Counted from the first letter of the stretch, positions 33,159 to 42,168 are shown. The stretch is 64,000 nucleotides of DNA from Paenibacillus sp. Marseille-Q4541 (GCF_018310695.1 NZ_JAGXCY010000002.1:186001-250000), one strand, 5' to 3'. Notes: generated from the sequence alone by a model not told the origin. Numbers and translations are program-made.

Positions 33159-33914
33159 CTACACTTCTCCCCAGAAGATCTGGGTCTTGTAATCAAAAAA
33201 TACATGACCTTCCTTCTGAGTGCGATCAAATATCGACTGGAGCGCATCCATCATTGGTTCGTAATTCGGATGTCCAGGCGACGGACTATAGGAAGATGAT
33301 AGCAGCCTGCCTCGTAAACCTTCGTAATCAAAAATTTGTCTGTTCGCAAATTCTTTGAGCTCTAGCGTTCCTTCTTTAAAGAAAGAACTGAACATTTCTA
33401 TAGTAATATTCGTATGTTTTACTTCTTTATAATCCGTTCCATAATCGTGTAACAACTGATCATATTCCGTCAGAAATTCACTTCCTTCGGTTAAACGGGA
33501 GTTCCAAATGAGCACAGCTTTGCCTCCTGGCTTTAGAACACGGTGAAATTCAATTCGAGCTGCTTCTTGATCAAACCAATGGAAGGACTGCGCACAAACA
33601 ATAGCATCAACGGATTTATCATCTAGGCCAGTTCCTTCAGCCGGGTAAGGCTGTATACGGAAATTCGGATTACTAGATAACCGTTTCTCGGCAGCCTGAC
33701 GCATGTCCGCATTTGGTTCGACAGCAATAACCTTACTTCCTCTTGCAAGCAGTAATTCGGACATAATCCCTGTACCTGCTCCGATATCTGCGATGACACT
33801 ATCCTGTTTTATACCAATCGTGTCATACAAGTAATCCAAGGCTTCTACCGGATAGCTTGGGCGGTATTTGACATATGTATCTACCCGATCTGAGAATCGT
33901 TTTTTACTATCCAT
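33159..33914 (-). CDS. Class I SAM-dependent methyltransferase
   Basis: A 251-residue methyltransferase. Motif I is VIADIGAGTGIMSELLLARG with the acidic VIAVEPNADMRQAAE, then DAIVCAQSFHWFDQEAARIEFHRVLKPGGKAVLIW. This matches the group of small-molecule methyltransferases related to plant and yeast Tmt1-like proteins; the substrate is unknown. ATG 33914 has GAGGAG at a longish 13 bases; the frame is open to 33953. It and the AAC(6')-like gene downstream may be one transcript. Confidence 0.85.
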   Translation of the reverse strand: MDSKKRFSDRVDTYVKYRPSYPVEALDYLYDTIGIKQDSVIADIGAGTGIMSELLLARGSKVIAVEPNADMRQAAEKRLSSNPNFRIQPYPAEGTGLDDKSVDAIVCAQSFHWFDQEAARIEFHRVLKPGGKAVLIWNSRLTEGSEFLTEYDQLLHDYGTDYKEVKHTNITIEMFSSFFKEGTLELKEFANRQIFDYEGLRGRLLSSSYSPSPGHPNYEPMMDALQSIFDRTQKEGHVFFDYKTQIFWGEV

Positions 33915-33992
33915 CTGCTTGTTCACGCTCCTCACTTTTGATACCCATATCATATCTTTAATCTACCAATGAAGGCAAACTTTTGAATATAA

Positions 33993-34030
33993 AAAGACTG
34001 TACTGGACATTAGAATCCAAGTACAGTCTT
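33993..34030 (-). terminator. Terminator after the GNAT at 34033
   Basis: AAGACTGTACTGG pairs with CCAAGTACAGTCTT, and the minus-strand transcript ends in CTTTTTATA. Confidence 0.8.
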
Positions 34031-34032
34031 AG

Positions 34033-34530
34033 TTACAGACATTTGGCCATAAAATACTCATCTATATAGGTTCCGTCGATCAAAAGCGAGTGTTTCTTGG
34101 TTCCCTCTACCTGAAATCCAACCTTTTGATATAAACGAAATGCTGCTGTGTTATGTGACATCACCGTTAACTCTAAGCGATGTAGTCCTTTCTTTTGACA
34201 CCATTCCTCCATAGCAGAGAACAATTTACCTCCAAGTCCTTGCCCTGTACATTTTTGTTTGATCCCAATGACAAGATAAGCGGTATGTTTGGTTCTGGCA
34301 AGTGACGAACCAATGATCGATAGTTGACCGACCAATTCTCCTTCATCTTCAGCAACAAAAATGGTAGAATGTCCACTGTCCAGCATAGAATGAATTCGCG
34401 TTTCCTGCGCCTCAACAGTCATTTTTCTTTCTCCAGGTTCAAACATCATAAACTTTGTTTCTTCATCTAATTGTTTATTCAAACGTACGAAATCGCTCGC
34501 ATCCTGTGGGGTAATCATTCGAATTAGCAT
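34033..34530 (-). CDS. GNAT family N-acetyltransferase
   Basis: A 165-residue GNAT: MLIRMITPQDASDFVRLNKQLDEETKFM at the start, VIGIKQKCTGQGLGGKLFSAMEEWCQKKG as the acetyl-CoA loop and VMSHNTAAFRLYQKVGFQVEGTKKHSL at the end. This is the RimI/YhhY-like (protein or amino-acid) shape, and the substrate is unknown. ATG 34530 follows AAAGGAGAACCTACAT, so the frame open to 34599, which would overlap the VOC gene, is shortened. It is 32 bases after the VOC gene, probably one transcript. Confidence 0.87.
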   Translation of the reverse strand: MLIRMITPQDASDFVRLNKQLDEETKFMMFEPGERKMTVEAQETRIHSMLDSGHSTIFVAEDEGELVGQLSIIGSSLARTKHTAYLVIGIKQKCTGQGLGGKLFSAMEEWCQKKGLHRLELTVMSHNTAAFRLYQKVGFQVEGTKKHSLLIDGTYIDEYFMAKCL

Positions 34531-34561
34531 ATGTAGGTTCTCCTTTATACAAAAGCTATCT

Positions 34562-34927
34562 TTATTCCATCTCTTCATAGAAAATAAGTCGGTTACCAAA
34601 CGGATCGATCACCGTTACTTCTGAAGCTCCCCAACTTGTCTTCTCTATTCCAGGCTTTGAATACGTATTATTTTTACTTAGTAATTGTCGGTGATAGGCT
34701 GCAAGCTTAGAAACATGGATACGAAGAGCACTACCCGGCGTTGAATCTCCATAATGTTCAGATAAATGAATACGAATATTGTCCCTAGATACTTGTATAT
34801 AGAGCGGCATATTTTCATCATACTGATGTTCAAAATCCAGCTTGAAACCAAGATAATCAACATAAAATGTCTTCGCGGTTTGAACATGAAATATCCGAAG
34901 TATTGGGGTAACCTGATTCATATACAT
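34562..34927 (-). CDS. VOC superfamily protein (glyoxalase/bleomycin-resistance-like)
   Basis: A 121-residue single VOC module: QVTPILRIFHVQTAKTFYVDYLGFKLDFEHQYDENMPLYIQV, IRIHLSEHYGD, GSALRIHVS, and the C-terminal VTVIDPFGNRLIFYE. Members bind or sequester small hydrophobic compounds or act as metal enzymes. The His (HLSEHYGD) and Glu (YEE) positions are kept, but the function is unknown. ATG 34927 is 11 bases after GAGGAG; the GTG at 34939 is too close. Confidence 0.85.
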   Translation of the reverse strand: MYMNQVTPILRIFHVQTAKTFYVDYLGFKLDFEHQYDENMPLYIQVSRDNIRIHLSEHYGDSTPGSALRIHVSKLAAYHRQLLSKNNTYSKPGIEKTSWGASEVTVIDPFGNRLIFYEEME

Positions 34928-34956
34928 TTTTATCCACACTCCTCTTCTCTCCTACT

Positions 34957-34989
34957 AAAAAAAGACCGTGATTCATTAACCTACGGTCT
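34957..34989 (-). terminator. Terminator after the GNAT at 35040
   Basis: AGACCGT (34963-34969) pairs with ACGGTCT (34983-34989), followed on the minus strand by seven T. Confidence 0.8.
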
Positions 34990-35039
34990 GCTGTGAGCGA
35001 TGAAAGCTATGTATATGAGTAGGAACATCTAACCATCAG

Positions 35040-35567
35040 CTAGGTTCCTATAACTCCTAGTTCTTTTACAAAATAGAGAAGTAAATCATCGTTCACTTGT
35101 ACCGTTTCTCCTTCGGAAACTTCCCGGTGCTCATACATCAGTCCATTTCCGTCTGGAACATAACCTCTTTTACAGTAGATACGCTGTGCTGCGCCAAAGT
35201 CTTTGTATAAACCCATACCTATTCCGATGCTGTCATATGAGTTATAGGCCGCGATACTCTCAAATTCTTCAATCAGCTGGTTCCCGATCCCGCGACGACG
35301 AAATTCCGGAAAAATATTAACATCATTAATCTCAGGAATACCTTGTGCTCTAAAATAGAGGTAATCGGATTCAAATTTCAGATGCGCGCATCCCGCAAGC
35401 GTCCGCCCATCTAAATAGACAAGTAGCGTAACCCGAAGTCCAATTCTATTCTCATGCAGACACTGTCCGTAAAAAGAATCTGGACGTCCAATTTTATGTT
35501 GATCAAACGCTTTTTTCCAACTAAGAGCCGTTTCTTCTGAATCAAGTCTTTCGATGATCATGGACAT
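35040..35567 (-). CDS. GNAT family N-acetyltransferase
   Basis: A 175-residue GNAT: MIIERLDSEETALSWKKAFDQHK at the start, INDVNIFPEFRRRGIGNQLIEEFESIA as the acetyl-CoA loop, GIGMGLYKDFGAAQRIYCKRGYVPDGNG as the C-terminal motif. The IGIGxGLYxDYGxAQRxYxxxGYxPDG pattern is common in uncharacterised Firmicutes acetyltransferases. ATG 35567 follows GTGAGGTTGATT. The 240 bases upstream hold a hairpin of the next gene and nothing else that I can see. Confidence 0.85.
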   Translation of the reverse strand: MSMIIERLDSEETALSWKKAFDQHKIGRPDSFYGQCLHENRIGLRVTLLVYLDGRTLAGCAHLKFESDYLYFRAQGIPEINDVNIFPEFRRRGIGNQLIEEFESIAAYNSYDSIGIGMGLYKDFGAAQRIYCKRGYVPDGNGLMYEHREVSEGETVQVNDDLLLYFVKELGVIGT

Positions 35568-35748
35568 AATCAACCTCACATTAATGGAATTTGAGCAATA
35601 ACACGGGTGAGAATAAGGAAGACGTTATAAAAAGAGTCACGATTCAATAATTGCTGATAATTATGATTATATTCCTTTTTCAGCTGTGAGGCTATAGAAG
35701 AAATCTTCTATACGGGCAATAGGATGTTATTTCATGTGTAAAGAAACA

Positions 35749-35771
35749 AACGATAGCTGCAAGCTACCGTT
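35749..35771 (-). terminator. Weak terminator hairpin after the P-loop gene at 35807
   Basis: AACGATAGC pairs with GCTACCGTT with one mismatch around TGCAA, followed by TTTGTTTC on the minus strand. Confidence 0.5.
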
Positions 35772-35806
35772 AGTGTTGTACTTTAAGCGAAGATGCTTCT
35801 AGCAAC

Positions 35807-36331
35807 TTACCCGTTAGCGCGAATTTCAAGTGGATAGCGGGAACTCCAGTATTTAAGCACCCATTTCCGAATGTATTTTGCACATTCCTCGGGTGAATGT
35901 AGAGAAGTATCGATCGTTGATATAGCAGGAGTGAATGCAGAATCCGCATTTTGAATAAACCAATTAGCGAGTAAGGCATGCTTTTGGATATGCCCCTCTT
36001 CTGCTCCTTTTTCCCGTAAACGCTTTGCGCGCACCTCATCATCACAATGTAGATTTATATAGTATATATGGCTGAACCGATTCTTTACTTCGCTTCTTTG
36101 AACAATTTCCGGGGTAATCGTACCAAATAGAAGGGTTCCCCGATCACTTAAAGAGATCTGATGAGCGACTTTCAACCAGTGCTCTATCGTCTGCTCAGGA
36201 TTTAGTGCTCCCTCCAGATCCATATCAAACACATCAAATTCTGAAAGCAGACTTCTTACATAAGGAATTACAGACGTTTTTCCAACACAACTTGCACCAG
36301 TCACGATAAACAAGGGAGTCTTAGGCATCAT
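35807..36331 (-). CDS. P-loop kinase-like protein
   Basis: A 174-residue P-loop protein: Walker A TGASCVGKTSVIPYV near residues 12-26, FDMDLEGALNP as a possible substrate-binding DxD, IYYINLHCDDEVRAKRLREKGAEEG as the lid, and a C-terminal helix. This matches the nucleoside or adenylylsulfate kinase-like proteins seen in accessory regions of Bacillales; the substrate is unknown. The start follows GAGGAGATATA. Its architecture parallels the P-loop gene at 30657, but similarity is limited to the motifs. Confidence 0.78.
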   Translation of the reverse strand: MMPKTPLFIVTGASCVGKTSVIPYVRSLLSEFDVFDMDLEGALNPEQTIEHWLKVAHQISLSDRGTLLFGTITPEIVQRSEVKNRFSHIYYINLHCDDEVRAKRLREKGAEEGHIQKHALLANWFIQNADSAFTPAISTIDTSLHSPEECAKYIRKWVLKYWSSRYPLEIRANG

Positions 36332-36651
36332 TATATCTCCTCTACTTTAGAAATGATACCGCTTTCGAAAACGGTTTTAGGGCTGCGAAATAGCCTTTTA
36401 AAAAGGTTACCACAACAATGAGAGGTTTTAAATACGAAGATCACAAAAACGACAAAAATTATCCCTTTTTATCCATTAATATGTGATATTTATCCTACTT
36501 TTGTGCATTGATTTTGTATTTTCAAAAAATTACGAACAACATTTTTAATCACGATCTTTGGCAGTATGGTGGTGGAGATTTAAGGGGCTCTGTCGAAAGG
36601 AGTCCAACTGTTTATAAAAAAAGGGTTGAAGACTTTTTTGTCTTCACCCTT
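36332..36651. other. Gap without a gene
   Basis: About 320 AT-rich bases between two minus-strand genes. Near 36358-36375 there is a dyad with ACCG/CGGT ends around TTTCGAAAA, and near 36400 a short CCTTTT/AAAAGG repeat. A terminator occupies the right end. No coding frame looks real. Confidence 0.5.
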
Positions 36652-36654
36652 TTA
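36618..36654 (-). terminator. Strong terminator after the ASCH gene
   Basis: AAAGGGTTGAAGAC pairs with GTCTTCACCCTTT around a T-rich loop, overlapping the stop codon at 36652, with an A/T run beyond. Confidence 0.85.
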
Positions 36655-37131
36655 TTTTAACTTCTTCTGTTTTATTTTTTGAAGCAGAGCTTCTTCTAAA
36701 AGTGGGTTCGCAGATAAATTCATATAGGATTGGGGCGGAGAAAAGTGATAGCCTCCTTTTAATAATTCGAGTGATAAGGGAGCGAATTCCGTAAAGGAAA
36801 GAATCGGAATGGCATATCCTGAATTCATTCCTTTAAAATACTCCTTCAGGCTATCCCCAGTTCCTGGATATAATTTTTCGGAAATTGATATCAGTGCAGA
36901 GACATTCTCTTGTTCAGGTTTACCAAATTCAATGAAAGCTTTTATTTGTTTAACAGGGGACGAAACATAGATAAAGGCGCCTACAGGTTCTTTGATGAAT
37001 CTTCTACGGAACTCTATCTTCTTCCTTCCGCTTCGTATCTCCTCGTAAGGTCCTGGTTGCAGACTCAAAATAATTGTTCTTTGTGGCAAATCAAGTGAAA
37101 GGAGTAACTGTTCATACATATGCTCATTCAT
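36652..37131 (-). CDS. ASCH-domain protein
   Basis: A 159-residue protein with the ASCH beta-barrel signature IILSLQPGPYEEIRSGRKKIEFRRRFIKEPVGAFIYVSSPVKQI near residues 20-62 (family G-x-K-x-x-E-x-R), then KAFIEFGKPE. ASCH proteins are predicted RNA-binding or nucleoside-acting (YqfB amidohydrolase). The C-terminal third (SYMNLSANPLLEEALLQKIKQKK) is extra and basic. The annotated ATG at 37131 is directly next to GGAAGG; ATG 37119 at 12 bases is an alternative start. Confidence 0.75.
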   Translation of the reverse strand: MNEHMYEQLLLSLDLPQRTIILSLQPGPYEEIRSGRKKIEFRRRFIKEPVGAFIYVSSPVKQIKAFIEFGKPEQENVSALISISEKLYPGTGDSLKEYFKGMNSGYAIPILSFTEFAPLSLELLKGGYHFSPPQSYMNLSANPLLEEALLQKIKQKKLK

Positions 37132-37279
37132 CCTTCCTGTTCTATTACCAAGTTATTTCGGTAGTATTATCGAAAATCCCTGCTAGCTACTACGGAAACT
37201 TCCGTAATCTTCATATCAAGGTTTCATCTACAAAGGAAAAGAGCTGCCATCTTTAGCAGCTCTTCCTTACTTATATTAT

Positions 37280-37985
37280 TTATTTGGTAATTACCCACTT
37301 TTGCCGATCAAGGGTGGCATCAAGATCATTTAATAGGAGCGTCGTCCCATCTTCCGATACTTCGAGTGATTTCTGATGATGAACAGAAGCAATATTGACA
37401 GTTCCATCATCACTCTTGCGAAGAAGTTCAATTTTCACTTTATAGGTTTAACCCGGCTGAATGAAACTAGGAACTTCGGCTAACAATTGACGATCTTCAA
37501 AGTGACCATCAATCTTATAAAACAGACGAATAGATTTCATATTCGGGTCCATATTCAGATAATATCCAGTTCGTCCGTCCTCACTTGCCCGGAACAAAAT
37601 CGAACCTGCTCCCCCCCGTTTCCCCAAGCATCATATCTGCTTCATAAGTAAAATCCCCTGCTTTTTGCTCAGCAATATAATTGGCGTCAATAGCGTAGCT
37701 TCCTCGAATTCCGTTTTCACTTACGATCCAAGAAGCTGCTGACAAGTCTTTTGTCTATCCACTTAAATTGGTCTTGAATTCACCACCTGATACTTTAACA
37801 AGCACACTTGCTGAAACCCTCCCATTCGGTGTAGAGACAGTAATGATGGACTCACCTTCTTTTTTTGCTACAATGTTTGCCATTGATTTGTCCACCACGT
37901 TTTCCCGTTTTCATCTCCGATGCCACACACGAATTTCGTTCCACAGGCAAAAACCGCTCCTATACGCATCTAAATCCACCCCTCC
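37280..37985 (-). pseudogene. Decayed levanase C-terminus: Ig-like (BIG2) domain plus CBM66
   Basis: The 37132-37991 stretch has no long open frame, but minus-strand pieces read clearly. From about 37890: DKSMANIVAKKEGESIITVST and GRVSASVLVKVSGG, the end of a bacterial Ig-like domain. Then SAASWIVSENGIRGSYAIDANYIAEQ, TYEADMMLGETGG, ILFRASEDGRTGYYLNMDPNMKSIRLFY, and a natural end DRQKWVITK at 37280. These match the CBM66 fructan-binding module of SacC-type levanases. Lesions are a TAG (37755-37757, probably from Trp), a frameshift at seven C (37611-37617), a TAA (37448-37450), and disruption near 37900 with a possible 8-bp tandem duplication. Confidence 0.85.
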
Positions 37986-37991
37986 CACTGA

Positions 37992-39473
37992 CTAGTTCTT
38001 GCTGTGCTCTGAAGATGAAGTTAACTTATAGACATCGACTGAAATGAACAAGTCATTCTCATGATCTGCAAATACCGCAAGACCGGTTGACTCTGGTTCA
38101 GGGAAAATCAGATCCGTAATAACCGCTTGACCTCCATTACTGAACACTTCAACTGAAGAGCGATCCACAAAAATGTGAAGATCATTAGACTCACCGAGTG
38201 CTTCTAATTTTGCAGAATGGCACCCAAGGAAATGTTCATGGAAATCATGCTGGCCTGAAACCATTCGATCTACATATAGTTCATCCGTCTTCGCATTAAT
38301 ACCGATAACGGTTTGTTTATTTGCCCCTACTCTAACTTTGAAACCGGCTGACGTACCTGAAGTAAACACAGCTTTGATCTCATAAGATTCCAAGTGAAGC
38401 TCAGCAAGAGAAGTATTGAGTTCTCTTACAGATGTATCTTGTAACGAGAGGACAGGGACTCGGGCCGCTTCCAGTTCTTTTGCTGGTTTCTGAACAAGAA
38501 CGGTTTTCCCTCCTCTGGATTCTAGGTAAAGTTCTCTTGCAATGGTCATCGCACCGCGGAAAATTTCTGTTGGCGTCTGGTTCGCATACATCCAGTTACT
38601 CATCCATCCGATGAATAGTCGTCTGCCATCTTCAGCAGGAACATCTGACCAGCTTACACCCGCGTAATTATCTCTCCCGTAATCAATCCAACGAGTTGAC
38701 ATAGAATCTTCATCCGGCGTGAAAACTTCCCCATCAAACTCACCCGTAAAATACTGCGTTCTTGACCCTTCTACAAAAGCAGGATCAGCGCCAATACTCA
38801 CCAGCATCACCCATTTGGAGTTCGATTTGTCGCCATCAATTGCAAGTGGGAACAAATCTGGGCACTCCCAGACACCATCATGTGAACCGATTCCTTCGCC
38901 AAATTCGCTGGCAAACGTCCAATGGATTAAATCCGGCGAATGATACAGACATACCGTTTGTCCACAAGCGACGATCATTACCCATTTACACGTCTCCTTG
39001 TTCCAGAACACTTTCGGATCACGGAAATCAATGAATCTGTGATCTTCTAATACTGGATTCCCCTCATACTTCGTCCAGCTTCTTCCGTTATCTTTGCTAT
39101 AGGCTAGACTTTGACGCTGAATGGCAGGTTTGTCTTCCGGCATTTCCAAATGATGTGTAAAGATGGCAACGAGCCCTGGCTTATCATCAAAAAATCCAGT
39201 TGTATTGTTCCAATCAACAACAGCACTTCCCGAAAAAATCATTCCCAGTTCATCCGGCGCGAGCGCAATAGGTAACTCTTCCCAGGTTATAAGATCCTTG
39301 CTTACTGCATGACCCCAATGCATAGGCCCCCAAGTCATCCCGCCTGGATGGTGCTGGAAGAACAAATGATACTCTCCTTCAAAATAAACCATACCGTTTG
39401 GATCATTCATCCACTTTGCCTTCGGTGAAAAATGATAGAGACCTCGGAAATTTTGTTTTGCAATCGTAGACAT
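37992..39473 (-). CDS. Glycoside hydrolase family 32 (levanase / fructan beta-fructosidase), cytoplasmic form
   Basis: Hydrolyses beta-fructosyl linkages. The 493 residues have the GH32 five-bladed domain: the nucleophile in WMNDPNG (near 21), the transition-state Asp in FRDPKVF and the acid/base Glu in WECPDLF. YANQTPTE in FIGWMSNWMYANQTPTEI is typical of levanase/inulinase SacC relatives. A C-terminal beta-sandwich ends in HIFVDRSSVEVFSNGG. There is no signal peptide, so it should act on imported fructo-oligosaccharides. It is the last gene of the permease-permease-SBP-GH32 operon and is followed directly by the decayed Ig/CBM66 tail, which once may have belonged to it or to a lost levanase. 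Confidence 0.92.
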   Translation of the reverse strand: MSTIAKQNFRGLYHFSPKAKWMNDPNGMVYFEGEYHLFFQHHPGGMTWGPMHWGHAVSKDLITWEELPIALAPDELGMIFSGSAVVDWNNTTGFFDDKPGLVAIFTHHLEMPEDKPAIQRQSLAYSKDNGRSWTKYEGNPVLEDHRFIDFRDPKVFWNKETCKWVMIVACGQTVCLYHSPDLIHWTFASEFGEGIGSHDGVWECPDLFPLAIDGDKSNSKWVMLVSIGADPAFVEGSRTQYFTGEFDGEVFTPDEDSMSTRWIDYGRDNYAGVSWSDVPAEDGRRLFIGWMSNWMYANQTPTEIFRGAMTIARELYLESRGGKTVLVQKPAKELEAARVPVLSLQDTSVRELNTSLAELHLESYEIKAVFTSGTSAGFKVRVGANKQTVIGINAKTDELYVDRMVSGQHDFHEHFLGCHSAKLEALGESNDLHIFVDRSSVEVFSNGGQAVITDLIFPEPESTGLAVFADHENDLFISVDVYKLTSSSEHSKN

Positions 39474-39595
39474 TATCGTTTATCTCCTTTACTCCTGTAA
39501 TTGGTCCTGCATTCAAGGACCTGCTCTCTTTAATAGAAGAAGGTCGTGATCAGCAGTGTGACTGCTTGAAACACGGCCCTCACCGTTTAATGAAT

Positions 39596-41206
39596 TTATT
39601 TTGCTGCTCTGTCATAGCCGCCTTGCTTTATTTGAAGCCATTCTTGCAAACCAAGACGATCCAGTTCTTTTAGATATTCATCCCACTGCGCGTCGATTTT
39701 ACCGTTTTGGTACCATTCAGTACGCATTCTAAGCACATAGGCGAAGAGGTCTGTTTCAATTGTCGTAAGACGGTCAAGCTCTTCAATAGAATTAAATACG
39801 CTTGGCATTACATTTTCTGCTTTCATATTAGGAGCCATGATGTTCTTGATAATATCCATCCTGCCTTTTGCATCATCCGGCATGGTTGTGTATTTACCAT
39901 AGTAGGAGTCAAGAATCGCAAGTGGCCCACCGATACTTGTCTTCTCACGCAATTCAACAGGAGCTGCACCATCTAGTGGCAAGTGTTTCAGCATACCTTT
40001 TGATTCATCAAATTCGAAGATATTCTGCTGTGTGTCATCTCCAAAAGTTCCCCAGTTATTCTGTACAGATTGCACTGGATCGTATAGCTGATCAACCCAT
40101 TTTGCTGTCGTTTCCAAGTTTTTATTAGCACTAGTAACAACCATCTTACCTCTGCTGAGTCCAAGAGCGTTCGTTCTTGTTACGTTAACTTCCCCGTCCG
40201 GTCCCGCAAGTGGAGGCATGACATCGTAAGTATCGTTTGCTCCCGTAATGTTGGCTTTATCCCAAGAGAAGTAAAGTCCATATTTCTGATCCTTCCCTTT
40301 TGCAAGGTACGTACTCCAGTCTTGCGTGTATGCTTCGATATCGATAAGTCCTTCTTTATATAGTTCATTAATAAATGAAACTGCTTCTTTGTAGTCTTCT
40401 TGTGCTGCTGTAAAAATCACTTTTCCATCGTCGCTTACCACCGCATGGTCAGGGTTCTCACCCAGTCCAAACGAACCAAAGAGGAATGCCAGATCTTCGG
40501 CTCCCGGTTTGTTAATGAAGGACAAAGGAATTTCATCTGCCTTACCGTTGCCATTTGGATCTTTTGTCTTGAATGCAATCAGCACTTCTTTTAATTCTTC
40601 TGTTGTTGTAGGCATTTCAAGGCCGAGATTATTAAGCCATTCCACATTGATCCAAGGCATGCTGTCTACAGCCTGAATTCTTTCTTTTCCGTTACCCAGC
40701 TCTTCAATCCATGGGAATGCGTAGATGTTGCCGTCTGGAGCCGTAATCATGCTCTTGTATTCAGGAGCCTCTTCCAGCACTTTTTTGAAATTTGGCATAT
40801 TGGTTTCGATGATATCATTCAGCGGAATGATCGCTCCATCTTTGGCGAGTTTAAGTAACTCATAGTCACTGTAATCTGCATTGAAAATAGCATCAGGAAG
40901 ATCACCGCTTGCTACAGCCAAGTTTCTTTTTTCAGCAAACACGTCACTCGTGAAATTTTTCCAATTAATATGAACATTCGTCTTTTCTTCGAGACGTTTA
41001 TTGATCAGTTTTTCGTTCGGATCAGCTGGTGCGAGTGCGGAGCTTTGCGTAATAAAGTTTAGGGTTACTTTACCGTTTGGATCTTGTTCTTTACTCGCAG
41101 CGCTTCCTCCCCCGCCTCCCCCACAGGCAGTCAGGAACATAAGAGAGGCAAGCACAGAAGCGGAAGCTACTTTCGTCGAAACTCTTGATTTTTTTATTCT
41201 TTTCAT
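39596..41206 (-). CDS. Extracellular sugar-binding lipoprotein of an LplA-like ABC importer
   Basis: A 536-residue lipoprotein with the lipobox LTACGGGGGG near residue 28, then a solute-binding fold (LNFITQSSALAPADPNEKLINKRLEEKTNVHINWKNF, GDLPDAIFNADYSDYELLKLAKDGAIIPL). The large size and the C-terminal EWYQNGKIDAQWDEYLKELDRLGLQEWLQIKQGGYDRAAK are typical of Paenibacillus LplA-like proteins. ATG 41206 follows TGGAGGTCATATCCG; the longer frame from 41260 is rejected. It lies between the permeases and GH32, so fructan oligosaccharides are the likely ligand (inference). No ATPase is encoded in this operon. Confidence 0.92.
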   Translation of the reverse strand: MKRIKKSRVSTKVASASVLASLMFLTACGGGGGGSAASKEQDPNGKVTLNFITQSSALAPADPNEKLINKRLEEKTNVHINWKNFTSDVFAEKRNLAVASGDLPDAIFNADYSDYELLKLAKDGAIIPLNDIIETNMPNFKKVLEEAPEYKSMITAPDGNIYAFPWIEELGNGKERIQAVDSMPWINVEWLNNLGLEMPTTTEELKEVLIAFKTKDPNGNGKADEIPLSFINKPGAEDLAFLFGSFGLGENPDHAVVSDDGKVIFTAAQEDYKEAVSFINELYKEGLIDIEAYTQDWSTYLAKGKDQKYGLYFSWDKANITGANDTYDVMPPLAGPDGEVNVTRTNALGLSRGKMVVTSANKNLETTAKWVDQLYDPVQSVQNNWGTFGDDTQQNIFEFDESKGMLKHLPLDGAAPVELREKTSIGGPLAILDSYYGKYTTMPDDAKGRMDIIKNIMAPNMKAENVMPSVFNSIEELDRLTTIETDLFAYVLRMRTEWYQNGKIDAQWDEYLKELDRLGLQEWLQIKQGGYDRAAK

Positions 41207-41269
41207 CGGATATGACCTCCATAATTGGGTATGAATGAACTTATCTTTATCTATGTGCAATCCTGCTTC

Positions 41270-42151
41270 CTATTTAAGGGAACCGACCATGACACCTTTT
41301 TCAAAGTACTTCTGAAAGAACGGGTACATAATGATAAGAGGCAAACTGGAAACAACAATGGCAGCATACTTAATGATTTCAGACAATCGTTTCATTTCCG
41401 CCATAGCAAGTTGATCACTGATCATGCTCGGATCTACCTGATTCTGAATCAAGATGGAACGCAGTACGAGTTGCAGCGGATGTAGATTGGGATTATCCAA
41501 ATAGATCATTGCGTCAAAGTAGGAATTCCACTGACCAACAAAGGCATATAGAGCGAGTACGAAAATAATTGGTTTGGAGAGAGGCAATACGATACTGAAA
41601 AATATTCGCATCTCTGACGCCCCATCCACATTCGCAGCTTCCTTCAGTTCATTCGGTACTCCTTTAAAGAATGTTCTGGAGAGAATGATGTTCCATACAT
41701 TTACTGCCCCCGGAATGATGACCGCCCAAACCGTATCAATCAAACCAAGATTCTTAACAAGAAGGTACGTTGGTATGAGTCCTCCGCCAAAGAACATGGT
41801 AATGATAAAAAGTGTCATGAAAAATCCTTTTCCTTTTAACCTGTCATCCGACAAGGCGTATCCTGCACAGATCGAGACAAGGACAGTAAGGATAGCGAAT
41901 GAAACGGAGTACAATACAGCGTTTCCAAAACCACGGATCATAGCCGGATTAGAAAGAATCTTTTGATACCCCTCTATAGACCAGTCTGACATTTTGAAGG
42001 ATAACCCTTGACTAAGCAGCACAGACGGATCCATAAAGGAAGCGACCACTACATAGACCAGAGGAAGAACGACAATGAGTACGGCAAATGTTAGAAAGAT
42101 GGCATTCAGCACAAGAATAAAGCGATCGAGTCCGGAATGTTTAATGGGCAT
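41270..42151 (-). CDS. ABC sugar permease, LplC/YtcP-like
   Basis: A 293-residue integral membrane subunit with six helices. The cytoplasmic EAA loop that docks the ATPase is NELKEAANVDGASEMRIFFSIVLPL near residues 175-200. The C-terminal YFEKGVMVGSLKG-type end (KYFEKGVMVGSLK) is characteristic of LplC relatives. The ATG follows AAGGAGCAACACGTC. It is 17 bases after the partner permease gene. Confidence 0.93.
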   Translation of the reverse strand: MPIKHSGLDRFILVLNAIFLTFAVLIVVLPLVYVVVASFMDPSVLLSQGLSFKMSDWSIEGYQKILSNPAMIRGFGNAVLYSVSFAILTVLVSICAGYALSDDRLKGKGFFMTLFIITMFFGGGLIPTYLLVKNLGLIDTVWAVIIPGAVNVWNIILSRTFFKGVPNELKEAANVDGASEMRIFFSIVLPLSKPIIFVLALYAFVGQWNSYFDAMIYLDNPNLHPLQLVLRSILIQNQVDPSMISDQLAMAEMKRLSEIIKYAAIVVSSLPLIIMYPFFQKYFEKGVMVGSLK

Positions 42152-42168
42152 GACGTGTTGCTCCTTTC

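Noticed and set aside
36652-37991. An insertion sequence or recombination scar as the cause of the broken levanase tail
   Set aside because: I found no transposase frame, terminal inverted repeats or target duplication. The lesions are point changes and small insertions.
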